Translations under genes and position numbers: made by a program
Part shown: positions 44,339-55,757 of the stretch, piece by piece
Position numbering within the stretch: position 1 is the first letter of the stretch
Layout of the letters: each line of letters starts with the position of its first letter
Source of the DNA: Bactericera cockerelli
Lineage: Eukaryota > Arthropoda > Insecta > Hemiptera > Triozidae
Direction of reading: 5' to 3'
DNA length: 64,000 bases
NCBI GenBank assembly: GCA_024516035.1
Contig: CM044960.1
Span: forward strand, 20,972,668-21,036,667
The notes under the pieces: model-generated
What the model was told of the DNA's origin: nothing
Seen by the model: the letters and a program-made list of their open reading frames with translations, nothing else
Databases searched by the model: none

Positions 44339-47300
44339 AATAATTTCATTCTGTCCATACCTAAATGGTACAAACGCAATCTTTATGAATATTAAATAAA
44401 AAAATGTATTCATGAAACAATATTGTATAAGAGGTCTTAGAATGAATCAACTATTAAAATTTGTACCTAATGGAAATCAAACAAGAATTTGGAAACTTTG
44501 GAAAACGAATTGAATAAACAGTTGAATATTAAAAATAATAAAAATGCCCTAACTAGAGAGCAGAGCTTTTATCTCTTTCATACAAACCCAATCCAAACAG
44601 TATTTTAATAACGTTTCTACCTTTCTTTTCTAAAAAGGGCACCAACTGTTCCATGTGCTTCTGGTAGAATGACTCCCCTCGCTCTGTGAGTGACACATTG
44701 AGGCGATCATAAATCTTCTGGAAGTCCCGCCTGGATACATCGCAGATCATTTCCCAAGCCTTCTTGTAGTCAGGGTCGAATCTCTGCAGGGACACCACAC
44801 ACTGGTAGGCGCGCTTCTTGAAACTCTCGTCCTCATCAAACCTGTGAAACACAATTCAATTTTACGATTTCAATAGCAAATTAAACTATAATATTAACTA
44901 CAGACTACAAGCGTCTACAGTAGCTGCATGGCTACGAAATAAAAAGGCTGTGAAAAACTCAATTAAAAAAGTCCTTATAATTACGTATAATAAATAGATT
45001 GGAAGAGAATGCCGAAGGCATTATCACCACCCTTGATCAGGCTTTGTTTATATTTATTTCACAACTTGTTACCATGTTCATTGTATATATAAAAAAAAAT
45101 GTAAATAAAGCTTGGTCCAAAAAAAAAAAAAAAATAGTTCATGTTGAGTTTAATTACTTCAAATTTCGATATGCTTTGGAACAGTAGTAAGTAATAGAAA
45201 TCTAACGCAACCTTTTGATCCAAATTTCATTTTGAAATTTCGGAGAAATTAAAATAGTACACTGTCAAATAAACACATAACTTCTTTTTCTTTTGATGCT
45301 CTTTTTCATGATTTGCTTGAATATAAAATGATATCATCAGTAAAGTATTAATCTTCTTTCTTTGACTTGGCGGGGCGAAGCGCTATCGTGCTCCTTAATA
45401 CACTAATCCACTCAATTTTTGCTTACATGTAGTCATGTACGACTACGTAGGTAAATAAGTACTATTCACTCAATAATAATAAAAGTAATGTTATTAAACG
45501 GTTCCGGGTGCATCATCTTCTCCAGAGAGGTCTAGGTTTTTTAAGTGGGTGGAAATCCCACTCCCCATGGTTTCCGGGTGTCTTTTAAAGATTTTTCTCC
45601 TAAGCCTCTCTCTCAAAAAAAAATAATAATAGAATAATGCCCACCGCTTCTTGGACTGTTTATAGAAGGCTTGGAGGTCTGCGATGGGCGGCGACTTGGT
45701 CAAGTAGTCCGGGAAGGTGTCCTGCAGGTGAGCGATGAGCATTCCGAACTGGGTGCCCCAGTCCCCCACGTGGTTCAGACGCATCACGTCGTGGCCGAGG
45801 TGCTCTAGCAGACGGCAGATCGTGTCCCCTATGATGGTGGATCTGCAACCAGACAGGAGGGAGCCATTCAATGAGAGGGAGGGTGTGAATTAATAGAAAA
45901 GAAGCAAGTTTATCTCTATCTATATTCTACATATTATAATAAAGTGGTAACCAGACAAGAGGGAGCCATTCGATGAGAGGGAGGGTGTTAAGAGATTGCC
46001 TAAGGCAATAACCCCGCCCTTTAGTTAGGACATATTTATATCATGTATATATTTATTTATTTTTTCTTTATTTTTTTTCTTCTTCTATTATATTGTATAT
46101 TGTATTTTCATTTCAAACCGAAATCAGTAGCTTGATCGATGTTGTATTTTCATTTGTAATTATTTGTATTGTATATAATACGTCCTATTACCTAATAAAG
46201 TGTAAATAAATAAATAAAAAAGAAGCAAGTCTATCTCTATCTATAGGTATTCTATTATAATAAAGTGGTGTTTTTCAACTTTATAGTTATATAGAAAAGA
46301 AGCAAGTAATGGGAAGAGATACGCAGTGACAATTTTGATACAGGAACGACCAAAGTGGGAACCGCGACAAGATTTCGACATTTTTACTAAAAGTTTGAAC
46401 ATCCCTGCATGTAGAATATAATAAGTAATTAAAACTAGGTAGTTTAAATACTATATTAAGAAAACCGGAAGACAAAAGAAAGAAGAAATAGACAGCGAGC
46501 TCTTATCAAATACAGTACTGAAGTTTGAACCAGCTAAGAGAAGAGCAATTGAGAGATCTATTGCGAAGATTACCAAATCCAAAACATCAAGTTGGCTCTC
46601 AGTTTTACCAATAGAAAGAGACCATTTTAATCTATCACCCGGGGAGTTCCGTGATGCCCTAGCAATAAGGTATCATAGACAACCTCCTAAGATGCCAACC
46701 TCCTGTGATGGATGTGGCGATAGAGAGTTCACGTTGAATCATGCTCTCTGTTGCAAATCTGGTGGTCTAGTGACAAGGCGGCATAATGAGATGCGTGACT
46801 TGATGGGCGAATTGTGTGAAAGTGCTTGGGGAAATGCTGTCAAGGAGCCCATCATTTCAGAAGAAGGCGAGGGATTACGGGGAGATATTGCAGTGCGTGG
46901 TGTCTGAGAGGCACAGAGGGAGGCGTTGCTAGATATTCGTGTCGTTGACACAGACGCTCCTTCTTATGTCTCTCGGTCCGTGTTGTCTGTATTAAGAAGC
47001 GCCGAAGAAGAAAAAAAGAAGAAATATCTACCAGCGTGTGAACTGCGTCGAGCCACGTTTACGCCCCTAGTGTGCTCAGTAGATGGAGTGCTTGCCCCTC
47101 AATTTCAAGCATTTATCACAACGCTGACTGAAAGACTAGCTGATAAATGGAAGAAAAGTTATGCAATCCTCTTAGGATGGGTAAGAGCCAAAATTTCAAT
47201 TGCTGCGCAGCGTGCAGCCAGTATGTGCATAAGAAGAGCTAGGAGAAGATGGAGGAGTGGAGAGTCGTTGTTGGGGTATGAAGATGGGATTGATCATTGG

Positions 47301-50300
47301 AGAAGAGAGTAGTGACAGCGAAGAAAATATTTCAATTGAACGTTTTTAAATAAAGTCTATATTTCAGGCTTCATTTATTATTGCATGATTTTCAAAATTG
47401 AACTATTCTCAATATGACATGAAAAAAGCCTGTTTTTTTTATTATTACTATTTAATGCATAGTACAATGTACAGATGTAGATAGATAATCCATTACAAAT
47501 TATTCTGTGAACGATTTTCTTATTTCTCACTTTCCATACTTAAAAATTCAACTATACCAAATGAAGAAACAGATAAATTTTAAATTCCCTAACTATATTC
47601 CTCACCTCAAATGACCAACATGCATTTCCTTGGCAATGTTGGGGGACGAGAAGTCCACTATGACTTTGAGTTTCTTATCCAGGCTAGGAGGTTGCACTCC
47701 ATTGAGTAGAATATCCTTGAGCTGTTCTCCTGCATACACCTTGGATAGGAACACGTTCACAAAGCCAGGCTTTGCCACTTCTATTTTGTTTATCACTTTG
47801 GCTAAGGAGGTATCACTGGTCAGTTCCTTGTTCACTACGTCAGCAATTGACTGGGCTATCTCAAATGGGTTTTTCTTGTCACCTGGTTGAAATGATTGTG
47901 AATGCAATGATTAGTCTATTGAGTTATAATTTCATTGCCTTGAGAATTTTTTTTTTTTTTTTTTGAATAAAATAGTTCTTTTTATTTGTACAATAATAAT
48001 ATTTCTTAATATTATCTCCTAAGCTTATGCAAACTTCTGAGGAGAGATGGCTTTATTAAAAAACCAGCCATTCTGAAGAACTTGATGTTGATCAATTAAA
48101 AAAATTGTCTACATTAGTTGCCTCACATGACAAAAAACAGCTGGAATGGCCTGTGCACTTGATTCTTTCCGTAGGTATTATAGAAATATTAATGGCCTTC
48201 ATAGATTGCCATTTATTAATTGCAAAATTTCCAGATCTTTAGACTATCAATAAGCATTTCATAGATTTTAACTAAGGTAAAAAATATCTAAAAAAACTTT
48301 CAATATTTAATGTTGTCACTAGGTACCTTTATCTTTGTAAATCTTGCACAGGGCCATGGCATCATTACATTGGTAGTCTCCAAACTTATGCACATACTTC
48401 TCATTTGTGTTTACAACTGATGCCTCTCTATCTCCTAACTCAGGACATGCTACCTGCACAGCATGTGTGAAAACTTCTGTCAGGTAATCGCGGATACTCA
48501 TTCTGACACGTAACTTCACATTAAACTTTTTATTGAGGTTGTTGACTTGGCCTTTTTCCGAGCTTGGTGGAATTCCAAGCTTTTTCTCTTCTTCAGCAAT
48601 GGCCTGTGGGTTGAATAGAAGTAATATTTTAATAATTTATGATATTTACAGAATATATTGTATATTTATTTACAGTAAATAAGATGCCTTTTAGAAAGTG
48701 ACAGCTCAGTGGTTAAGCACTTGCTTGCTATTTGATTCCCCAAACCAACAAAAAATGCATTCTAAATTTGGTTACAGTTGTTTGTAAGGGATTCCGGTGT
48801 GCTCATGTTGACCCAGCCACTTAAATGGGAAGTATTAAGTCACTTCTTGTTTATCAGAGGGGGCATAGTATAGGACGGTCAAGCTACAACACAGACTGCA
48901 AGTGTTACAGTAGCTCCTGTTTCATGGCTAAGGAAATAATAGTAATACATACAAACATGAAAAATTACAATATGGTAGAATTCTGCTAACTCAAAATTCA
49001 AGGGATGGAAGCTTTATTTTGAGTTATCGAGATTTCAAATAAAGAGCAAAGTTTGACAAGGGTGGAAGAATTCAATTGAGTTAATTTTCAATCAGGATTA
49101 ATGTAAATTAAATTCTAACAATCAATCCCTGACAAGTTTTTTGTCCTTATTTGTAAACCTAACATATGGCTGTGCTTTTAATTTCCATTAAGTTTGAAAC
49201 TATATATTTCAAACCTAGATTTCAAGTTATTGAGATATCAAAAATACTTGAGGATAAATAAAGCTACACTGCAGATTTTATAATTAATTGCAATTGAACT
49301 AAATATATTTATTTTAATGTAAATTAAATTCTAACAATCAATCCCTGACAAGGTTTTTGTCCTTATTTGTCAACCTAACATATGGCTGTGCTTTTAATTT
49401 TCATTAAGTTTGAAACCTATAAGGTAGCTAGGTCAAAGTGATTTTAATTATTATTATTTTTTGATATGCTTGGTTTAAATATGGAATGTAAATTTACATT
49501 TTGATATTTTCCTGTATCTGCACAGGAGAAATTAAATCCATGAACAGCTTTGTTTGGGAATCTAATAACACTGACAAAGAGAAACCAACAAAAAGGAAAC
49601 AACATTTTATGAAACTAGCCATCTGATAAGAAATTACAAACAAGTTTTAAATTACTGTGTGACACTACTGTTATACAGGGTTTTCATTAGCACAAGAAGA
49701 ACCAAACATACTTGTACCTACATACATTATTATTTCTAATATTTTCAAAATTTTGTCTTGTTGCAAAAGAGATAATATATAGAAGAAATAGCTGCAATTG
49801 AAATTCTCTTTACATCAAGTATACTTATTCACAAGATACGGATAAGATTCTGTCAACTTAAAAAAAAAAAAAAAATACTTTCCTAATTATAGGATAAGGA
49901 AAGTAAAAAAATATGAACACATAATATAAGGACATAATATTGCTCACATATCAATGCAAAAGGGGACATTTAGTATAAAAAAATAATCACATATTGAGAT
50001 ATGAGTATTATTTAATAACGAAGAACAATCTCATTGAAAAAAAGGAGAAATTGTTTGTAATTCTTCCACATGGCTTTAGGATTTTTTTTTTAATGGGGGA
50101 AAAATACAAATGCAATGATAAGTTCTTTCAATTAGTTCTCCTGAAAAGTTGATTTTTCTGACATAGGGTCAAGGCGGCACTTATGGACCACTTAAGGATT
50201 TTTTTTTGTTTTGATTTTTTTTTCCTTGGTTCCTTTTTATGCTAGAAGCATATTTTTCATACTTATGGAGAGCAAATTTTGTCCTCTTTCAGAATCTTTA

Positions 50301-53062
50301 AGGAACAATTCTTTAGGCCAAACCATTTTTACTGTAAAATAATTTTTTATACAAAAAAACGCGATTTCTGACTTATGGACCACCTGTCTTGACTTATGAA
50401 CCAGTTTTTCCTCACTTATGGACCATCTTGATATAATCATACATCTTGGTATAATCATAAAAAAAACTTTTGATATTGACTGACTAGCCTTAATGGTAAA
50501 GTGCTTATTACATTTGCTTATCATGTAGGGGTACTTTAGTTCGATTCCCGTTGTTTGCATACGTTTAGGTGCTTGGGTAGGTGATAACACTTAATAACAA
50601 AAGAATAAAATGTACTAATTTTACGAAAGAGTATCAAAAGAAATTGTTTTTATTTGGTCAGAAATACTAAATAGGTATAATTTGAGCCAACATAGGTCCC
50701 TACTCTGAGTCAGATATATTATCAAAACAAGGTTTGCACACATAGATGAGATCATTAGGATCTTCTTGATCATCAAGCTTTTTTTCAATACATTTTTGAT
50801 GAGAGATTCTGATGTTGCAAATCATACAAGGGACGCAATATTTATTAATAGCAATATTTTTACCACATTGATAGCAGAGCCCACGTTTGTCTTGTGTTGA
50901 AATTGACTCTTTGGTGCCAGGCAAAATACAATATTCATCAGTTTCTTGAGGGCAATCTTCATCCTCCTTACGCATTTCCTTCTCAATGATCTTAACTGCA
51001 TCTTCAACTTCTTTGTCATTTGTCATCTTCTTTTTCTCAACATCTATCCAGTTGGACAAATCTGACTTTCTTTGTGATTTACATATTATCTCATTACACT
51101 TTTTTCAAATGTCCTTATTTTATAAAATTTATTTTTCTTTCTTTTTTATGCTATTTTTGTTTTAGCTTAATCTTTCCTTATTTTTTTCTGAGCGCAAATT
51201 TTCAAGTTCCAATTTCTGATACTCTTTCTTCTTGTGATATTCCATCATCTGTTCACTTGTAAGCACAGGCAGACAATTTACAACATCTTTACGTTTTCTT
51301 CCCTTTTTTATAAAATCTTCTGGATATCTTATTACCGAGTCGAAAATTAGTGATAGCTGTTTAGTGTGTTGTTCTCGGTTCTCGTACATCTTTCAGTAAC
51401 TTACTAGAAACTGGGGTCTAACTTCTTTCTGTGAGTGGAGGTTTTGATTTGTTTGGGCCATTTTCTTCATTGGCTTGTGGTTCTGGGGGATCATCTTCAA
51501 GCTCTTCATTGATTATTTTTTCCAGACATGTTGTCACTCTCTCAATCATCACGCATCCTCTTTAGAACCATTCATATCACATCTACAACTTCTTGTGTGG
51601 CATGGACTTCAGCAATGTGGATGATTTCATTAACCGTCTGTTCTTGTTTTCAGCAATATTGCGTACATATTCACCTGTTTCATTGAATAAGTTTCCTTAT
51701 TCTTAGGTTTTCATTTTCTATGTCTTCTTTTCATTTCTTCCGAACTTCAAAGAGCATGTGGGCTTCTATGCCTTCCCATTGGATATTTTTTTTGTGTGTA
51801 TCAATAAATTCAGTCAGAACTAGGTGAAACGGTAATGATTTTAGGGAAACATAAATTTAAAAATAGGTGGTCCATAAGTAAAGAAAAATATATAACATGG
51901 GTCTTGACTTATGGACCAGGCGGTCCATAAGTCAAGATTACTCGAAAAATGTCTTGACATTTGGACCACCCCCTTGACATTTGGACCACCCCCTTAGCCA
52001 GGTCCAGTTCTACGCTAGAATATTTTCTTTATATTTAGGAGATAGTTGATCACCTCTAGTTTAATTAAATCAACATTCTAAAAATAAATAATGAACAAAC
52101 AAATTAATAAAAATAATTTAAAAAAAATAAATTCTTAAGAAAATTTCTTAAAAATACCTGCCTTTTAAGAAAAAAAGTTTGCGATATTTTTGTAATTATT
52201 TCACACGCACTGAGGCAAAATTGACTTATTGCTACAATTATAAAACACTTCAAGCTATCATATGAGCCTAACGACATTTTCTCGCGGTCTTTAGTTTTCT
52301 TATTTTTCAAACTTAAACTCAGTGTGGTCCATAAGTGTGGTATGGTCCATAAGTGCCGCCTTGACCCTATCCCCTTTTGTCCTGATGTACAAGATTTATT
52401 ATCTCACCACTTCAAGTAATACTACTTACCCTCTGAAGAATAGCCAGTCTATGTTTTAATTTTGTGTTAAGAAGCTGAGCAGCTAGGACATCATCAGATG
52501 CAGACTCGCTTATAAATCCTTTAGTAGAAAGTTCATCAACTTTGTTGAGGAGTTCTTTTAATTTTGCTTCCTGAAATGAGATAATTTTCATAATGGATAA
52601 ATCACAAATATCAGTAAAAATTAACCCTAGGTGGTTTGGATGACAATTTAAAACTTGAAATAGCCTTTTCCTGAGTTTGTATGTGCAAAACATGGCAATG
52701 GTCTCCAGCCAATTTTAGTTGGCACATCCTGGGTTGATTCTCATCTAATGTTTCATGTCTATTACCGTCTGGGCTGTGGTATAAGTTATTGCTAGCCTTG
52801 CTACCATTTCAGCTAGCCTGGCTTGTTAGGGTAGGCTAGTCTGTTCTCTGTTTATACCTAGTCCTCTAGATAGACATTCCCAAAATATTTGATGGGTGAC
52901 AATTTACATTCAGGTTCTGAGTCTGATCTTGTTCATTTAGTTGACTGTAGATGATGCTGATGTATGTCATGATTATTATGAAGGTAGAAATAACTACAGA
53001 GTGTGTAGGTAGGTACTTACATTTTCATCTGCCTGATGTATGAACTTCTGAAACTTTTCCAT
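39833..53062 (-). CDS. RARS1: Arginyl-tRNA synthetase, cytosolic (9 exons, complete)
   Basis: Charges tRNA-Arg; in animals it joins the multi-synthetase complex through its N-terminal leucine-zipper helix. Exons (minus): 53062-53021, 52570-52430, 48603-48327, 47882-47606, 45842-45645, 44841-44621, 44073-43723, 42191-41952, 40167-39833. Every junction is GT-AG, phases agree, and the sum is 2082 nt, i.e. 693 residues (human 660). N-terminal residues are helical. The Arg-tRNA-synt N-domain has [13 protein letters not shown]; the catalytic core has [20 protein letters not shown], where HVGH is the class I HIGH motif, then [26 protein letters not shown] stands where the KMSKS loop lies, degenerate as in animal ArgRS. 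The C-terminal DALR anticodon-binding domain has [14 protein letters not shown] and ends VHKM. Introns 1 to 8 are filled with repeats. Confidence 0.95.
40221..40390 (+). repeat. LINE 3' tail with hairpin (type A)
   Basis: GGGTTGGGTAGAAGAAATTGCC ACA GGCAAT, AACCCCGCCCTTTAGG, AT-rich spacer, CCTAATAAAGC. It lies in RARS1 intron 8, 54 bp from the exon 9 boundary. Confidence 0.65.
40920..41544. mobile_element. TIR element with ACTTTCCTTATC ends
   Basis: The left end ACTTTCCTTATCC is matched inverted by GGATAAGGAAAGT at the right (41532-41544). Copies of the left part lie at 2310-2500 and traces near 49878 and 59900. The interior has GAACGGTAAGAGCTAGAGAC, also present at 2480. No coding capacity. 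Confidence 0.6.
41578..41850 (+). repeat. Dispersed repeat, copy 1
   Basis: GGTCTCCAGCCAACTTTATT and, about 130 bp on, CAGCTAGCCTGGCTTG-like and GGCTAGTCTGTTCTCTGTTT recur in the same order at 52693-52890. Starts with a GTT microsatellite. Class unknown. Confidence 0.5.
42876..42902. repeat. (GA)n microsatellite
   Basis: About 13 GA units in RARS1 intron 7; another stands at 44168-44190. Confidence 0.8.
42935..43035 (+). repeat. SINE family 2 body fragment
   Basis: AGTTATCCTCCCAGTTGGGA, TTTTGACTACATAATAATACG and GGCTTACTGCCAGAGTAATGG match the body of the family 2 SINEs; the tRNA head is missing. Confidence 0.5.
43314..43712. mobile_element. TIR element beside a RARS1 splice donor
   Basis: Ends CAGCCCGTTCACACTACTCGG (left) and, inverted, CAGCACATTCACACTAGCAC (right). 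Interior made of CGGTTTTTTT / AAAAAAACCG blocks in both directions. The right end lies about 10 bp from the donor of RARS1 exon 7 (43722). No clear target duplication. Confidence 0.6.
44310..44337. repeat. Poly(A) run in RARS1 intron 6
   Basis: 28 consecutive A with no recognised element body attached; a similar run stands at 40779-40808 in intron 8. Confidence 0.6.
45000..45134 (+). repeat. LINE 3' tail with hairpin (type B)
   Basis: TGGAAGAGAATGCC GAA GGCATT, ATCACCACCCTTGATCAGG, GTAAATAAAGCTTGG then poly(A). In RARS1 intron 5, same family as 11083 and 62455. Confidence 0.65.
45985..46225 (+). repeat. LINE 3' tail with hairpin (type A)
   Basis: AAGAGATTGCC TAA GGCAAT, AACCCCGCCCTTTAGTTAGG and CCTAATAAAGTGTAAATAAA. 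About 20 bp of RARS1 exon-5-flanking intron (ACCAGACA..GGGAGCC) occurs on both sides of 45843-45990, suggesting a local duplication before insertion. Confidence 0.65.
46443..47312 (+). pseudogene. Retroelement C-terminal ORF (zinc knuckle plus nuclease-like), one stop
   Basis: An open frame of 289 codons interrupted by one TGA at 46905-46907, most likely a former TGG. It shows [20 protein letters not shown], a zinc-binding pattern [17 protein letters not shown] (CX2CX8HX2-3C), [16 protein letters not shown] and [14 protein letters not shown], then a basic C-terminus ([10 protein letters not shown]). I recognise the pattern from proteins of invertebrate retroelements; the knuckle followed by spaced acidic residues resembles the restriction-like endonuclease region of some LINEs. 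It sits in RARS1 intron 4 on the opposite strand, with AATAAA at 47349. No reverse transcriptase is left upstream. Confidence 0.65.
47313..47605. other. Non-coding intron remainder
   Basis: AT-rich; contains the AATAAA end of the retroelement remnant at about 47349. Nothing else recognised. Confidence 0.4.
48604..50163. other. RARS1 intron 2, left part
   Basis: Mostly unique-looking AT-rich DNA with one direct repeat: AATCAATCCCTGACAAG and AACCTAACATATGGCTGTGC occur at 49119-49175 and again at 49335-49395. A family 1-like SINE trace may lie at 48700-48920. Confidence 0.4.
50166..52367 (-). mobile_element. pogo-like TA element with many subterminal repeats
   Basis: Ends GGGTCAAGGCGGCACTTATG and its exact inverse, with TA directly outside (50164-50165 and 52368-52369). 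The motif CTTGACTTATGGACCA and variants recur at 50370-50430 and 51867-51990 in both orientations, beyond the terminal repeats. The interior carries two open frames on the minus strand. It lies in RARS1 intron 2. Confidence 0.8.
50700..51389 (-). pseudogene. pogo/Jerky-type transposase C-terminus with PHD-like zinc finger
   Basis: Two open frames: 51389-51162 has [17 protein letters not shown] and a lysine/glutamate coiled region, as at the C-terminus of pogo-type transposases; 51059-50700 is acidic and ends in a zinc finger with spacing [28 protein letters not shown]-like. The DDE catalytic part is not visible between 51400 and 51830, so it is either missing or too decayed. The identification rests on context and finger pattern. 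Confidence 0.55.
52693..52890 (+). repeat. Dispersed repeat, copy 2
   Basis: Matches 41578-41850 in order: GGTCTCCAGCCAATTTTAG, TTCAGCTAGCCTGGCTTG and GGCTAGTCTGTTCTCTGTTT. In RARS1 intron 1. Confidence 0.5.
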
Positions 53063-53284
53063 GCTAAGTTAAATCAGATAAGGATCGTTCAATTCTTCTC
53101 ATAAAATGGTTACTTCACGGCACCACGTAGGTACTTACTAATTACTGTAGTTTCTTAATATTGAAACTTTGGCTGTGCAAAAGTTGATAAGAAAAATATT
53201 ATTTAAAAATCCAGAAGCCACACATTAATATTTTCATTAGATTTTTCAAAAACTCCCGCTTCAGTTCAGTTATTCACCAAGGAG

Positions 53285-53435
53285 GTTAACAACGAAGGAC
53301 GGTGTGCGTTCGTTCAACACAAGTTCATACAGCATAATAATCGAAATCGATTATGTTGTGCGACCGTTATGCTGAGTGAATTTGTGTTGAAAGAACATTA
53401 TGTCCTGCGAAATTGTGTTGTACGAACGTTTGAAA
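53285..53435. repeat. Degenerate short-motif repeat (relative of 61610-61795)
   Basis: Repeated TTGTGTTG(T/A)(A/C)CGAAC and TGCTG motifs with a central TCGAAATCGAT palindrome. A related block stands at 61610-61795. It lies upstream of RARS1 and could overlap its promoter. Confidence 0.45.
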
Positions 53436-53794
53436 TGGTTAAAATCCATAAAATCTTTCCATTTCCCCACCCAGAGCTCAAAAGTTTCCCTTCAGAAGAG
53501 AATAGAGAAATTTTATTTATGAAATAGGGAATTTTGCAGGGTGGAATAATGGAATAACCTTAACTCAATTTTTATTTTTTACATTTCTAGTTTTCTTTTC
53601 TTGTAGTTAAGAGTAGTGTATTATTAAAATACAGTGAACTAACAATCAAAGGATTGGAAATTTATTTAAAAAAAATAATATCAATGTAATAAGAAAAGTT
53701 TTATTTGAACAACAACAAGCATCGACAGCTGTACTCACATTACTGAAGTGACTGAAGTCCACAAGGTTGAACTATGGAAACTAGAGTGTCACCA

Positions 53795-53965
53795 GCCTTT
53801 GATTGAATCTATTGTAATCTATTGAAATGGGGATATGAAGAGAATAATGACTGCCACTGTGGACAGGTGCAGACAAATGAATATCTCCTTGTCTGTAATC
53901 AATTGGATGAACCCTGTACCCAACAAGATCTAACCCTGGTTACCCTGGTCAATCTAAGATATGAA
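53795..53965 (+). pseudogene. LINE ORF2 C-terminal fragment
   Basis: KWGYEENNDCHCGQVQTNEY followed by LLVCNQLDEPCTQQDL matches the cysteine-containing C-terminal end of reverse-transcriptase ORFs of non-LTR elements (WG..CxCG..QT..HLL.C). It is a short fragment; the open frame continues only by chance. Confidence 0.65.
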
Positions 53966-54439
53966 AGATATGTTGTTCCGGACATGAAAAGTAAAGTAAG
54001 TAATGTAATAAGCATGAATGGTTTTATGATCATCACTATTGTGAGACAGCAAGCCTGTCTAGTTAAAAGCTTGTTTATCCCAAAAAAATTCAGTTCCCTT
54101 CTTTGCCACTACCATATCATTGTGCTATTTGTGCCTGTATCACTAAATCCCAATGAAAAAACAAGGCTTGTGTCATCTGACCCTCATCTTTTCTGTGGAG
54201 AGCCTCCAGATATCTGGGACTTGGGACTTAACACTATTTCCATATTCCCAAATCCACTGCAATGTTGCATTGATTTTTTTCCCCTCTGAGATTTTCAATT
54301 TTGTTTCTTCTTTCATCATCAATAAGGAATTCAAGAATCTGGAATTATAAATCTAAAACCCTTGTAAAAATATCTATTTTTATAAACATCAAGTCTATTA
54401 ATTAATAATGGATTAGTTGACACAACTAGAGGATGGCTG

Positions 54440-55059
54440 AGGCCAACCCAGGTATCCTGTTTCTGGTGTGTCAGATCATAACATGCTGAAGTGTGATATC
54501 ATCCCCCCACTAACTATCAAAACACCAGCAAAGCTCCATTACCATGAGTCCTAAATTATGTAGACCAAAGCAACAAGTTATTTCTGTTTTCTGAGCCTAT
54601 TCCTTTGTCTTCTTGTGTGAAAAATCTTGGAATACTTTTAGATCCAGATCTTCAATGGAACTCTCAGGTTGTTCAAATTGGTAAGGAAAAGTATCAAAAG
54701 TTTCATTCCCTGAAACATTTGCAAAGGTTTTAGCCCTGCAAACAAAACAGCTCCTATGTACTTCTCTTATATTTCCTTTGATTGAATACTGGAGCTGCTA
54801 TGTCAAACATCAAAGGGAATTTACTTCAAACATTTCAGAATGCTTGTGTTGTGTTTCAGTCATTTGATCATGTTTCAGCTAAATGAAAAAATCTTCAATG
54901 GTTACAAATTGATAAGAGATTAGAACATCTGAGATTGGGCTTACTGTGGAGAATTTTGAATGAGGCTTCACCTCCATATCTTCACTCATCATTTCATACA
55001 CTCTTCATTCCACAGTCATAATACTCGCTTCACTTATCTCTCTATTCCACCTCACAATA
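54440..55059 (+). pseudogene. LINE reverse-transcriptase C-terminal region, part 1
   Basis: NLGILLDPDLQWNSQV, FHSLKHLQRF, NACVVFQSFDHVS, LRLGLLWRILNEASPPYL and RFTYLSIPPHN follow the order of CR1/Jockey-group LINE C-termini. Several stops and frame changes are present. The reading stops at the insertion point of the pogo-type element and resumes at 55758. Confidence 0.75.
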
Positions 55060-55212
55060 CAGTAGAACCTTCATTATCTGGATTAATGTCTACTAGGGGT
55101 ATGCCCGTATGCTGGATAATCGAGGTCCTATATAAAAGTCTGGATAATTGAGAGGACCCTAAAAAACCAAGTAATAAAGAAGAATTTTGATTTTGTGTAA
55201 AAGCAGATGTAT

Positions 55213-55470
55213 TTTGATATATTTTATTACAAGCAGGCTGTCGCCCGCTTTGCGGGCCGAGGCATGGCCGTGAAAGCAAAAAATCCTTTTTCGCCAATGG
55301 CAGGTGTTGTAGTGGGAATTTCGTAAAATCCCGTCTTATTGCACATCTAGACTATAAGACAAAGCTACCTACCAAATTTCAGCTTCCTAGGACTTACGGT
55401 TTGGGCTGTAGAGCGATGATCAGTCAGTGGTCAGTGGTCAGTGAGTGACTTTGACATTTATATATTAAGA
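55213..55470. repeat. Dispersed repeat nested in the pogo element
   Basis: Starts CAGGCTGTCGCCCGCTTTGC, contains AAATTTCAGCTTCCTAGGA and GTTTGGGCTGTAGAGCGATG with CAGTCAGT runs, and ends TTTATATATTAAGATAA. Elements with this layout are widespread in insect genomes; the class is uncertain. Confidence 0.5.
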
Positions 55471-55670
55471 TAACAAGAAATTTTGTCCCCTCCTAGTTTC
55501 TTGTTAATCTTCAATGTCTTTTCACACATCAACAGGTCATTGATAGGTTGTCCGGTAGATCTTGCTTGCAAAAACCACTTGAGAACTGCCTGATCCAAGG
55601 AATCATAAGAAGATGTCTTCATGCATGTACGCTTGGAGCTGTGATTTTCAGTAGCAGCGTTGCTATGCAC
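55458..55670 (-). pseudogene. pogo/Tigger transposase fragment (CENP-B-type HTH)
   Basis: KTSSYDSLDQAVLKWFLQAR and GQPINDLLMCEKTLKINKKL match the second helix-turn-helix (CENP-B box binding type) of Tigger-class transposases. The frame then breaks at the nested repeat. No DDE part remains. Confidence 0.8.
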
Positions 55671-55757
55671 CTATTCAATAACAGCGTGTTTTTTTTTTTT
55701 TAATCTGGATAATCAAGTATCCGCATGGTTGAGGATGGGATAATCAAGGTTCTACTG

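Larger units (their letters stand above)
55060..55757. mobile_element. pogo/Tigger-type element inserted in the LINE
   Basis: Ends CAGTAGAACCTTCATTATCT and, inverted, CAGTAGAACCTTGATTATCC are diagnostic of pogo/Tigger elements. Left flank TA, right flank CA (one change). It encloses a transposase fragment and a further repeat. Confidence 0.85.

Noticed and set aside
46692..47312. Additional exon of RARS1 or a host gene in its intron
   Set aside because: Strand is opposite and the motifs belong to a retroelement protein.
53822..54289. 155-residue plus-strand open frame as a gene
   Set aside because: Only the first part resembles a protein, a LINE ORF2 end; the rest is unconserved read-through.
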